Source: CAYZAW01 sp964476505
Lineage (GTDB): Bacteria; Bacillota; Clostridia; Christensenellales; CAG-138
Assembly (NCBI GenBank): GCA_964476505.1
Contig: CAYZAW010000019.1
Coordinates: forward strand, 1-35,856
DNA: 35,856 nt
Direction: 5' to 3'
Shown: positions 16,461-24,323 of the stretch, in pieces
How positions within the stretch are numbered: the stretch's first letter is position 1
How the letters are laid out: every line of letters starts with the position of its first letter
Program-made: the position numbers and the translations under genes
Notes under the pieces: generated by a model
What the model saw: the letters and a program-made list of their open reading frames with translations, nothing else
Databases searched by the model: none
What the model was told of the DNA's origin: nothing

Positions 16461-17681
16461 ATGCATTTGCTGAACACCACTTCAACGCAAGACGTAATTG
16501 CTATCATCAACAGCACATTTTCATACTGTCAATACGCGGAGAGTGTTCCGCTGTATGATGCGGTTGGCAGAACCTTGGCGCAAGACGTATTTGCCAAGGA
16601 GTATGTGCCGTCCTTTCACCGATCCACGGTAGACGGGTATGCCGTACGGGCGGCAGATACGTTCGGCTGCTCGGATTCCATACCGGCCATATTGCAAATA
16701 TGCGGCGAGGTGCTGATGGGACAAGCCGCTGATTTTACTGTCAGCAGCAATACATGTGCCGCTGTACCCACCGGCGGCGCTATTCCCGAAGGAGCGGACG
16801 CGGTGGTGATGCTGGAATACACGGAAGCGTATAACGCGGATACCGTCGGCATCCTGAAACCGGCAGTTCCGGGGAGCAACCTGATATTCAAGGGAGATGA
16901 TACGATTCCCGGCAAGCTGGTACTTCAAGCGGGGCGTATCCTCAACCCGCAGGATATCGGTGCATTAGCCGCTATGGGATGCGGCACGGTACAGGTAGTA
17001 AAAAAGCTGCAAATCGGCGTGATATCCACAGGCGACGAGCTTGTTCCCGTTGAAAACACGCCTAAGGAAGGGCAGATTCGTGACGTAAATACCGTTATGC
17101 TTTGCGCCATGATCAAAAACATGGGATGCGTTCCGTTGCAGTATCCCAAAATACCAGATCAGGATGCCGCTTTGGAAAATGCCTTACGGCAAGCGGTTAC
17201 AAAATGCGATATCGTTCTGATATCCGGCGGCAGCTCCGTAGGCTTAAAGGACGCTACCTGCCGCGTAATGGAAAGGCAGGGACATGTGCTGCTGCACGGC
17301 ATTTCCATGAAACCGGGAAAGCCCACCCTGCTTGCTAACATACAGGGAAAGCCCGTATTTGGTCTGCCGGGAAATCCGGTTGCCGCATGCTTTGTGACCC
17401 AGTTATTTGTTAGGGCGGCGGTAGAACAGCTAACGGGCAGCGTTTTATCCGTACAAAAGGTTACCGCCCAATTAAAACAAGCGGTGGATTCCAATCACGG
17501 AAGAGAACAGTTTTGTGCCGTACGGCTTAAAAAAAGCGGTGATGTGATCTATGCCGAACCCGTTCGCAGTAAATCCGGCTTAATTACGAGCCTTGCCGGA
17601 ACAGACGGTTATTTTTGTATCCCCCGGGATTGCGAAGGCATGCCTCGGGACAGTAAAATAGAAGTGGTTTTATTTCAGTAG
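16461..17681 (+). CDS. moeA: Molybdopterin molybdenumtransferase MoeA
   Basis: A 406-residue enzyme that inserts molybdate or tungstate into adenylylated molybdopterin, releasing AMP, in the cytoplasm. The family motifs are in order: HRSTVDGYAV (about 53-62), TGGAIPEGADAVV (about 104-116), STGDELV (near 192), ISGGSSVGLKD (near 256) and GISMKPGKPT near 280. The length is that of MoeA (about 400). AAGGCAGGAT precedes the ATG. It is the first gene of a four-gene cofactor unit and lies 15 bases before a second, different MoeA paralogue. Two MoeA proteins in one genome are often taken to serve different metals or different steps. Confidence 0.95.
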   Translation: MHLLNTTSTQDVIAIINSTFSYCQYAESVPLYDAVGRTLAQDVFAKEYVPSFHRSTVDGYAVRAADTFGCSDSIPAILQICGEVLMGQAADFTVSSNTCAAVPTGGAIPEGADAVVMLEYTEAYNADTVGILKPAVPGSNLIFKGDDTIPGKLVLQAGRILNPQDIGALAAMGCGTVQVVKKLQIGVISTGDELVPVENTPKEGQIRDVNTVMLCAMIKNMGCVPLQYPKIPDQDAALENALRQAVTKCDIVLISGGSSVGLKDATCRVMERQGHVLLHGISMKPGKPTLLANIQGKPVFGLPGNPVAACFVTQLFVRAAVEQLTGSVLSVQKVTAQLKQAVDSNHGREQFCAVRLKKSGDVIYAEPVRSKSGLITSLAGTDGYFCIPRDCEGMPRDSKIEVVLFQ

Positions 17682-17696
17682 ATATAGGGGAATAAC

Positions 17697-19607
17697 ATGG
17701 GTTTTCAGTATTTAACAAACATCCCTCTGGAGCAGGCAAAAAGCGATTATATCAAAGCGCTGAAAGCGTGCGGCTTCATGCGTAAAACGGAGCAGATCGC
17801 CGTACAGGAAGCAGCAGGCAGGGTTACGGCAGAGGCGGTTTACGCAACGATTTGCGCGCCCCATTACCATGCCAGCGCCATGGACGGAATTGCGCTAAAG
17901 GCATGCGTTACCTTTGGCGCAAGCGATACCACCCCGGTAACGCTACAGGAGAACGCATATACCGTAGTGGATACCGGCGATCCTATCCCCGAGGGCTGCG
18001 ACGCCGTTGTGATGATTGAAAACGTAATACAAAACGAAGGCGGCGGCGTGGTATTATATCAACCAGCAGCGCCATGGCAGCATATCCGGCAGATCGGCGA
18101 GGACATTTGCGCGGGTGAAATGGTGTTGGGGGAGGGTGTATTAATTACGCCAAGCGCCGTAGGTGCCATGCTTGCAAGCGGCGTTACTAATGTGACGGTT
18201 GTAAAAATGCCCACTGTGGCAATTATTCCAACTGGAGATGAGATCGTGCCGCCCTGCGCGAATCCACGCCCCGGCGACATCATGGAGTTCAACTCGTCCA
18301 TATTCTCCGGCATGCTGCGGCAATGGGGTGCTAAGCCGGTTGTTTGCCCCATTGTGAAGGATACCTTTCAACTGATTTTTGATGCGGTATCGAACGCCGT
18401 GGAAAACTATGATATGGTGATACTAAATGCCGGCTCCTCCGCCGGGCGGGAGGATTACAGTGCGCAGGTGATAGCCGCCGTTGGAAATGTGTTATACCAT
18501 GGCATTGCCATTAAACCGGGAAAGCCGGCTGTGCTGGGGCATTGCGGTGCAAAACCGATACTGGGCGTACCGGGATATCCCGTTTCGGGCATCATTGTAA
18601 TAGAGCAGTTCTTGCGCCCGATCCTTGCGGAGTATTATCAAACCGCACATGTTAAACCGGAGCAGGTGCAGGCGGTGCTTTCCAAACGGCTGGTGTCCGG
18701 GTTGAAGTATCAGGAATTTGTACGCGTAAGGCTTGGACTGGTGGAAAAAACGTTGGTAGCCACACCGCTCAATCGCGGAAGCGGGGTGATATCCAGCTTC
18801 ATGAAAGCGGATGGAATACTTTCCGTACCGCAGGAAACGGAAGGCTATGAGGCAGGAGAAACCGTAGCGGTAACGCTGCTTCGCCCTAAATACGAGTTGG
18901 AAAACACTTTGGTAGCCATCGGAAGCCACGACCCTTTGCTGGACGAGCTTGCCAATCTGCTGCACATCACCTGTAACGATATGTTTATGAGCTCCTCTCA
19001 TGTAGGGTCTATGGGTGGAATCATGGCGGTGCGCCGCAAGGAAGCGCATATTGCCGGTTGTCATCTGCTGGACGAGGATACCGGAGAGTATAATGTAGGC
19101 TTTATCAAGAAGTATTTTCCGGAGGGCGGCGTTCGCTTGGTGGAGTGCGTAATGCGGGCGCAGGGGTTGATGCTGCAGAATGGTAATCCGCTGCACGTTA
19201 CCTCCATAAGCGATATTGCAAACGGCAAACTTCGGTATGTAAACCGTCAAAAGGGCTCCGGCACAAGGGTTTTGCTGGATTACCTGCTGAAAAAGAACGG
19301 TCTTCGGCAGGAGAACATATACGGTTACGGGCGGGAGGAGTTTACCCACACAGCGGTTGCGGCGCAGATCGCTAGCGGCTCGGCAGACGTCGGTATGGGC
19401 ATATATTCTGCCGCAAGCATGTATGGGCTGGACTTTCTCTCGGTTTGCCAAGAGCAATACGACCTTTTGATACCCGATTATGCGTGGGATACGCCAATGG
19501 TAGCATTGCTTTTGGAGCTTCTGAAAAGCGAGCAGTTCAAAAACAAGCTGCTGCAAATGGGCGGCTACGGCGTGGAAAACCCCGGGCGGGTAAGGGTGCG
19601 GCTATAA
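17697..19607 (+). CDS. moeA: MoeA paralogue fused to a periplasmic-binding-protein-like domain
   Basis: A 636-residue fusion. Residues 1-400 are MoeA (HASAMDGIAL near 58-67, DTGDPIPEGCDAVV near 80, PTGDEIV near 182, NAGSSAGREDYSA near 244, GIAIKPGKPAV near 268). Residues 405-636 form a type-2 binding-protein-like domain (GSHDPLLDELANLL, SSHVGSMGGIMAVRR, QKGSGTRVLLDYLL, GSADVGMGIYSAA) of the kind found in LysR effector domains and substrate-binding proteins. The C-terminal domain may bind the oxyanion or a pterin intermediate. This fusion is known in Clostridia and Archaea, but its task is not settled. AGGGG precedes the ATG. Confidence 0.93.
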   Translation: MGFQYLTNIPLEQAKSDYIKALKACGFMRKTEQIAVQEAAGRVTAEAVYATICAPHYHASAMDGIALKACVTFGASDTTPVTLQENAYTVVDTGDPIPEGCDAVVMIENVIQNEGGGVVLYQPAAPWQHIRQIGEDICAGEMVLGEGVLITPSAVGAMLASGVTNVTVVKMPTVAIIPTGDEIVPPCANPRPGDIMEFNSSIFSGMLRQWGAKPVVCPIVKDTFQLIFDAVSNAVENYDMVILNAGSSAGREDYSAQVIAAVGNVLYHGIAIKPGKPAVLGHCGAKPILGVPGYPVSGIIVIEQFLRPILAEYYQTAHVKPEQVQAVLSKRLVSGLKYQEFVRVRLGLVEKTLVATPLNRGSGVISSFMKADGILSVPQETEGYEAGETVAVTLLRPKYELENTLVAIGSHDPLLDELANLLHITCNDMFMSSSHVGSMGGIMAVRRKEAHIAGCHLLDEDTGEYNVGFIKKYFPEGGVRLVECVMRAQGLMLQNGNPLHVTSISDIANGKLRYVNRQKGSGTRVLLDYLLKKNGLRQENIYGYGREEFTHTAVAAQIASGSADVGMGIYSAASMYGLDFLSVCQEQYDLLIPDYAWDTPMVALLLELLKSEQFKNKLLQMGGYGVENPGRVRVRL

Positions 19608-19637
19608 AACGGACAGCAGAACAGGATGTAGAGTGAT

Positions 19638-20591
19638 ATGATAGATCAATTTCAGCGCAATATCGAATATATGCGGGTTTCCGTTACGGACAGATGCAAT
19701 TACCGCTGTATGTACTGCATGCCGGAGGATGGCGTTGAAAAGCGAGCGCACAGCAACATCATCTCCCTTGAGGAAATCATTCGCATCGTAAAGGCCGGTG
19801 TGGAGCTGGGCATCAAAAAGATACGCATTACGGGCGGAGAACCGCTGGTGCGTAAAGGTATTACCGGGCTGATCGAGCAGTTGGCTACAATAGACGGCCT
19901 TGTGGACATTTCCATGACCACCAACGCGGCGCTGCTTGCGCCTATGGCAAAAGACTTGAAAAGCGCGGGGCTAAACCGTGTGAACATCAGCATGGATACG
20001 CTTGATCCGGAGAAATTCAAGTATATCACCAGATGCGGCTCGCTTGATGACGCGAAGAAAGGCCTGCATGCGGCACTAGACTGCGGTTTCAAGCCGGTAA
20101 AGGTGAACACGGTATTGATCGGCGGCTTCAATGATAATGAAATCGAGCGTTTTGTTGCGCTGACTCGTGAATATCCGATCGAACTGCGGTTTATTGAGCT
20201 GATGCCAATCGGCGATACGGTAGATTTTGGCACGGAAGCGTATTTGCCGGCCGATACAGTGTTAAAACGGGTACCGGCGCTTTTACCGGTAAACGAAAGC
20301 GGCGGTGTTGCAGCATTATACCAGCTTCCCGGCGCAATAGGGAGTGTAGGGCTGATATCTCCCGTTAGCAATGCGTTTTGCGAAAGCTGCAACCGCATTC
20401 GTATTACGGCGGACGGAACGGTAAAGCCCTGCCTGCACTCCGCACAGGAAATCCCCCTCAAGGGCTTGCCGCACGACGCATTGGTGGAAACGCTGCGGCA
20501 GGCGATCTATTATAAACCCGCTTGCCACGCGCCGCTTTCCCGAGAGATGCGTTCCCATGCGCACCGTGGAATGAACGGCATCGGCGGATAA
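19638..20591 (+). CDS. moaA: GTP 3',8-cyclase MoaA (radical SAM)
   Basis: A 317-residue radical SAM enzyme that turns GTP into 3',8-cyclo-GTP, the first step of molybdopterin synthesis. The SAM-binding cluster is C20, C24, C27 (CNYRCMYC). TGGEPLV is at 65-71. The second iron-sulfur cluster is C248, C251, C265. The C terminus ends in the Gly-Gly pair needed for activity (316-317). Usual MoaA length is 320-340. The partner MoaC, which converts the product to cPMP and often follows moaA in Clostridia, is not in the next position: mog starts 53 bases later. Confidence 0.96.
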   Translation: MIDQFQRNIEYMRVSVTDRCNYRCMYCMPEDGVEKRAHSNIISLEEIIRIVKAGVELGIKKIRITGGEPLVRKGITGLIEQLATIDGLVDISMTTNAALLAPMAKDLKSAGLNRVNISMDTLDPEKFKYITRCGSLDDAKKGLHAALDCGFKPVKVNTVLIGGFNDNEIERFVALTREYPIELRFIELMPIGDTVDFGTEAYLPADTVLKRVPALLPVNESGGVAALYQLPGAIGSVGLISPVSNAFCESCNRIRITADGTVKPCLHSAQEIPLKGLPHDALVETLRQAIYYKPACHAPLSREMRSHAHRGMNGIGG

Positions 20592-20644
20592 TGTGCTTAT
20601 ATGATACTAAAAGGCGATAAAGCAAAGCTTTGGGAGGAGCCAAT

Positions 20645-21568
20645 ATGAACGAGTATACGGCGGCGGTGATCACCGTCAGCGATAAAGGCGCGGCAGGTCT
20701 TCGGGAGGACGGCAGCGGCCCCGCACTTTGTACATTGCTGCAAAACAACGGCTGGACGGTCGTACATACTGCAATCGTTCCGGATGAACTGGACGATATC
20801 AAACAAGAACTGACTGCCTGTGCAGACGAGCGCGGGGTGTGCTTGGTGCTGACCACCGGCGGCACCGGCTTTGCCATGCGGGATGTTACTCCCGAAGCCA
20901 CAAAGGCTGTATTGGAACGGGAAGCGCCGGGTATTGCGGAGGCAATGCGCGCGGAAAGCATGAAAATCACCAATCGCGGCATGCTCTCCCGGGGCGTTTC
21001 GGGCATTCGTAAGGAAACGTTGATCGTCAACCTGCCAGGAAGCCCCAAAGCCGCCGTGGAATGCCTTGTTGCTGTGATCGGCGGTATCCGGCACGGTATC
21101 CAGATGTTAAAGGGTTGGAGCGGCGAATGTGCGGCTCCACAGGTAACGGCGGTTTGCGTCAGCACAAAAAAAGGCGAGCAAAAGCATGAGGTAGACACGG
21201 TAACGCTCCTGCCTGACTGGGGGATAGAGGGGGACGCACACGCGGGAAACTGGCACAGGCAGGTGAGCCTTTTAGGAGAGGAAAGCGTAAAAAAGCTGCA
21301 GGACAAGCTAACCATAAAGCTGGAACACGGCGCGTTTGCGGAAAATATTTTAACACGCGGTATCTGCCTATACGAATTACCGGTTGGAACAAAACTGACT
21401 ATCGGCGATGCGCTTGTGGAGGTCACGCAGATCGGAAAGGAATGCCATCGGGATTGCGCCATTCGAAAGGCCGCCGGAGACTGCGTAATGCCCCGTGAAG
21501 GGATATTTGTAAAGGTACTAAAAGGCGCGACAGTAAAATCCGGTGATTTGATCACCGTTGAAAAGTAG
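20645..21568 (+). CDS. mog: MogA/MoaB molybdopterin adenylyltransferase fused to a MOSC domain
   Basis: A 307-residue bifunctional protein. Residues 1-155 are the Mog domain (VSDKGAAGLREDGSG at 11-25, TTGGTGFAMRDVTPEAT at 70-86, NLPGSPKA at 129-136), which adenylylates molybdopterin before metal insertion. Residues 165-306 are a MOSC domain (WGIEGDAHAG, GAFAENILTRG) with conserved Cys267, Cys271 and Cys280. MOSC domains bind molybdenum cofactor or carry sulfur. The ATG at 20645 follows GGGAGGAG and is preferred over an upstream in-frame start inside that site. The same fusion is typical of Clostridia. It ends the plus-strand cofactor genes and meets tupC tail to tail. Confidence 0.94.
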   Translation: MNEYTAAVITVSDKGAAGLREDGSGPALCTLLQNNGWTVVHTAIVPDELDDIKQELTACADERGVCLVLTTGGTGFAMRDVTPEATKAVLEREAPGIAEAMRAESMKITNRGMLSRGVSGIRKETLIVNLPGSPKAAVECLVAVIGGIRHGIQMLKGWSGECAAPQVTAVCVSTKKGEQKHEVDTVTLLPDWGIEGDAHAGNWHRQVSLLGEESVKKLQDKLTIKLEHGAFAENILTRGICLYELPVGTKLTIGDALVEVTQIGKECHRDCAIRKAAGDCVMPREGIFVKVLKGATVKSGDLITVEK

Positions 21569-21598
21569 CGTTCGTATTCTATTATTAAAATTGCTAGG

Positions 21599-22258
21599 TT
21601 ATAGAGAATAGAACTCCAGAAACTGCTTGGTTTGATCGTATTGCGGGGCGTGCAGAATGCTATCTGCCGCTCCGTTTTCTATTACGCGCCCATCTGCGAG
21701 AAACAAAATATCGTTGGAAACACGCGCCGCCTGCTTGATACTGTGGGTAATCAAGAGAATCGCGGCGTTGTGTTGGGCTTTGTATTGTAAAATGGCATCC
21801 TCCGCAAGCATACAAGCATGTATGTCCATGGAAGCGCAGGGTTCATCCAATATTAAAAGATCTACCTTTCTTAGCAGCGTTCGCGCCAAGGCCATTCTGG
21901 CGCACTCGCCGCCGGAAAGCGTTTTTGCGGATTTTTGCATCAAGGACATAAGCCCCAATGCCGTAAGGATGGATTCGGCTTCCTTAAAATTGCCTCCTCC
22001 AAGCAATGTGTTTTTTAATACAGACATTTGAAAGGCGTATGGCTTTTGCGGCAAATACCCGATCACAGAAATCGGATCAATGGTAAGCTTACTGCCGCTA
22101 TCGGCAGGCTCAACACCGCTTAACACCTTGGCTAGGGTGGATTTTCCACAACCGTTTGCTCCAATGACCCCGTATATTTTACCCTGCTCAAATGTGCAGC
22201 CCGGAAAATCCAACACAAGGCGGGAGCCGTAGCTTTTTGTAAATGCGCCGATATGCAT
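21599..22258 (-). CDS. tupC: Tungstate ABC transporter ATP-binding protein TupC
   Basis: A 219-residue ABC ATPase. Walker A GANGCGKST is at 33-41, the Q-loop Gln at 71 (LPQKPY), the signature LSGGE at 114-118, and Walker B LLILDEP at 134-140, followed by Cys-Ala-Ser-Met-Asp as D-loop. The H-loop His is in LLITHS. It is short and has no C-terminal regulatory domain, as in TupC/WtpC-type ATPases rather than ModC. It starts 3 bases after the permease stop. Its metal specificity rests on the TupA and TupB neighbours. It is the last gene of a minus-strand operon and convergent with the cofactor genes. Confidence 0.9.
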   Translation of the reverse strand: MHIGAFTKSYGSRLVLDFPGCTFEQGKIYGVIGANGCGKSTLAKVLSGVEPADSGSKLTIDPISVIGYLPQKPYAFQMSVLKNTLLGGGNFKEAESILTALGLMSLMQKSAKTLSGGECARMALARTLLRKVDLLILDEPCASMDIHACMLAEDAILQYKAQHNAAILLITHSIKQAARVSNDILFLADGRVIENGAADSILHAPQYDQTKQFLEFYSL

Positions 22259-22261
22259 ACG

Positions 22262-22945
22262 CTACCGTTTCCTCCTTTGCAGTATTGCCGCTACAATGTT
22301 CAACAACAGTGAGATCAATAAAAGGATCATGCCCAATGCCAAAGCAAGGGTAAAATTACCTTTGTTGGTCTCGTTCATAATCGCGGTGGTCATTACATTG
22401 GTTTTGAATGCGATCGCGCCGCCCACCATGGATACCGCGCCCACCTCCGCAAAGGCACGTCCCAACACCAAAAGGTAGGAGGAAACAATTTGATACTGGC
22501 TTTCGTTGATCAAAAGCAGCCCGGTTTTGATAGAAGAAATACCAAGCCCTCGCGTGGTTTCCCGAATGGCGGGGGAAATGCCTGAGATGTACGGCTCCAC
22601 TGTTCCAATCACCAGCGGCGTTAACAATATCACCTGTGCTATGACCATGCCTGTAACCGTGTATAACAAGCGCAGGTGCCGAAGGGGGCCAACGCCTGAA
22701 AACAGCATATAGCAAAGCAAACCGCACACCACGGGCGGCAAACCCATGAGTGTGCGGTTTATCACGATCCAAGCCTTTTTTGATTTTTGAACGGAATTAC
22801 CTAACAGCACGCCAAAGGGAACGCCAAGAAGAAGCGCGATCACCGAGCTGCAAAGGCACATGCGAAGCGTTACTCCGATAATTTGCAACAACTGCGTATT
22901 GCCGGAGCAGATCAAATCAATGGCTTGTGCAAAAGCGGAACGCAT
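22262..22945 (-). CDS. tupB: Tungstate ABC transporter permease TupB
   Basis: A 227-residue inner-membrane permease with about five hydrophobic helices and the BPD-type EAA loop near 135-150 (ETTRGLGISS). The segment LGRAFAEVGAVSMVGG near 163-178 is highly typical of TupB/ModB-type permeases. It forms the pore with TupC and receives tungstate from TupA. The start codon lies 2 bases after the TupA stop, and its stop is 3 bases before TupC, so the three genes are coupled. Confidence 0.93.
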   Translation of the reverse strand: MRSAFAQAIDLICSGNTQLLQIIGVTLRMCLCSSVIALLLGVPFGVLLGNSVQKSKKAWIVINRTLMGLPPVVCGLLCYMLFSGVGPLRHLRLLYTVTGMVIAQVILLTPLVIGTVEPYISGISPAIRETTRGLGISSIKTGLLLINESQYQIVSSYLLVLGRAFAEVGAVSMVGGAIAFKTNVMTTAIMNETNKGNFTLALALGMILLLISLLLNIVAAILQRRKR

Positions 22946-22947
22946 CG

Positions 22948-23988
22948 TTACCCGATGATTCCGTTATTTGCACGGAAGGTAAGCATGGTTGCTTTATCGG
23001 AAAGGATGTATGCACCAAGCTCCTCCGCCATGGTAAGGCAGGTGCCCATACCAGCGTTGGAATACACATACCAATCGCTGTATGCGGCAACGGATTCGGC
23101 CTCTGCGGTGATTCCCAACTCCTCCGGCCAGAGGGAAATCTCCTTGGTGTGTGTGCCGGAAGAATCGCCTCTAGATACGAACTGGAATTTTCCGTCCGCA
23201 ATGGTTTTAAAAGCATCCTTTACGGAAGGAGCGGCTTTTACGCCGGCAGGGTCTTCCGCCGGGCCGCAAAGCACGAAATAGTTGTACATAAAGGTGAGTC
23301 GCTCGGGGCTAAAGCCTTCCTCGATAAAGGCTTCTTCCTGCTTTTTAGAGTGTACAAGTATCAGATCTGCATTGCCGGCCTTGGCATTGGCAATGGATTT
23401 TCCGGTACCAGCAGAATACACCTCCACTGCGTAACCGTATTTGCTCTCAAACGCGGGAAGCAGGTGGCCTAACAAGCCGGAGTCGTTAACAGAGGTGGTG
23501 GTGGAAAGACGGATGTTCTTGGTTTCCTCCGTTGCCATGGGAATCTCCTCTGTTGATACAGGCGCATCGTCCTTGATGTAAAACAGGTACTCGCCGTATT
23601 CCTCATAGCCGTAATTAGCGGCCATATCCAACCCCTCTTTGCTAAGCAGCCAGTTGATGAGCGCTTTTGCACCTACCTCGTTCAGGTATACATCCTTTAC
23701 AGGGTTGCCGTCCGCATCGGCAAAAGGCGCGGAAGGATCAACAGCCAATAAAGAGTAGTTGTTGATCATGCTGTCGTCCTGCTCATAAAGAATCGAAAGG
23801 CCAACGCCGGGCGCAGGCGTTTCTTCAACGATGGGTTCGGCTGCAGGCTCGGGCGTTGCTTCCACCGGTGCGGCGGTTTCTTCTACGGCTGGCGCGGCAG
23901 CAGGTTCGGGTGCCGGCGCGTTAGCAGTGCAGCCAAACAAGGATACTAGCAGTACAAGAACAAGTAAAATGGACAGTTGTTTTTTCAT
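22948..23988 (-). CDS. tupA: Tungstate-binding lipoprotein TupA, circularly permuted
   Basis: A 346-residue lipoprotein that should capture tungstate outside the membrane. The start at 23988 is set by AAGGAG and the signal peptide; lipobox LFGC ends at Cys20. An Ala/Pro/Glu linker covers 21-60. Residues 62-142 (LSILYEQDDSMINNYSLLAV, GAKALINWLLSKEG, YGEYLFYI) match what is normally the C-terminal end of TupA. Residues 158-346 then give the usual N-terminal and middle parts: STTTSVNDSGLL (161-172), VHSKKQEEAF, MYNYFVLCGPAEDPAG, SRGDSSGTH (272-280), and finally AYILSDKATMLTFRANN, where the protein stops. In ordinary TupA the first block follows the last. The order is therefore circularly permuted, joined by a linker at 143-157. 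All expected segments occur once, so the fold can be complete. Confidence 0.85.
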   Translation of the reverse strand: MKKQLSILLVLVLLVSLFGCTANAPAPEPAAAPAVEETAAPVEATPEPAAEPIVEETPAPGVGLSILYEQDDSMINNYSLLAVDPSAPFADADGNPVKDVYLNEVGAKALINWLLSKEGLDMAANYGYEEYGEYLFYIKDDAPVSTEEIPMATEETKNIRLSTTTSVNDSGLLGHLLPAFESKYGYAVEVYSAGTGKSIANAKAGNADLILVHSKKQEEAFIEEGFSPERLTFMYNYFVLCGPAEDPAGVKAAPSVKDAFKTIADGKFQFVSRGDSSGTHTKEISLWPEELGITAEAESVAAYSDWYVYSNAGMGTCLTMAEELGAYILSDKATMLTFRANNGIIG

Positions 23989-24014
23989 GGTATACTCCTT
24001 TTGTGGTATGTAAT

Positions 24015-24108
24015 AGCCTCCGCCCTTATATAACAGCCCTGCAAAAAAGATGCAGTCAAGTGCTGCACATTTAATGCAAAAGGCAGCTATATTTAAGGAA
24101 AGAGGCTC
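24015..24108 (-). promoter_or_regulatory. Structured 5' leader of the tup operon (candidate riboswitch-like element)
   Basis: On the minus strand, AGCCTC (24107-24102) can pair with GAGGCT (24020-24015), and inside it CCTTA (24098-24094) with TAAGG (24028-24024). The enclosed region holds two hairpins: GCTGC/GCAGC (24087-24083 with 24066-24062) and CTGCA/TGCAG (24055-24051 with 24043-24039). It lies between the promoter and the tupA ribosome site. The position would suit metal or cofactor sensing, but I do not recognise the Moco riboswitch consensus. Hand folding only. Confidence 0.4.
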
Positions 24109-24164
24109 GTCCACCGCTGACCGAAATATGTGCCGTATGTTTTAACTTATAATAGACTATATAA

Positions 24165-24193
24165 AGTTTATTCTATAAAGTACGTACGGTCAA
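24165..24193 (-). promoter_or_regulatory. Candidate promoter of tupABC
   Basis: On the minus strand, TTGACC (24193-24188), a 17-base spacer and TAAACT (24170-24165). It leaves a leader of about 170 nt that contains the paired region at 24015-24108. Confidence 0.55.
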
Positions 24194-24261
24194 GTAATAA
24201 TTCATCAAGAGGACGGCTCTCACATTGTTTTGATATCCCACTTGGGGATTGCTCCTTTGTC

Positions 24262-24290
24262 TTGCGAAATGCGTGTGCATCCCCTATAAT
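24262..24290 (+). promoter_or_regulatory. Promoter of the queA-tgt-tsaE-tsaB-rimI operon
   Basis: TTGCGA (24262-24267), a 17-base spacer and a perfect TATAAT (24285-24290). Transcription should begin near 24297. This makes the ATG at 24300 nearly leaderless and favours the TTG start of queA at 24324. Confidence 0.75.
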
Positions 24291-24323
24291 CAGTAGCGAA
24301 TGGAAAGTAAACGAGGTACTGCC

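Noticed and set aside
18492..19556. 354-residue open frame on the minus strand
   Set aside because: Antisense to the binding-protein domain of the second MoeA; it lacks recognisable motifs and is a by-product of codon bias.
20458..21555. 365-residue open frame on the minus strand
   Set aside because: It lies wholly antisense to moaA's end and mog-MOSC, which have clear motifs; its translation is Ser/Pro/Ala-rich with no domain and no ribosome site.
21540..21556. Hairpin CGGTGAT-TTG-ATCACCG at the end of mog-MOSC as a terminator
   Set aside because: It lies inside the coding end and no T run follows; chance pairing is likely.
24015..24108. Calling the tup leader a Moco riboswitch
   Set aside because: Position is right, but I cannot match the conserved Moco motif bases and the element is shorter; kept only as a structured leader.
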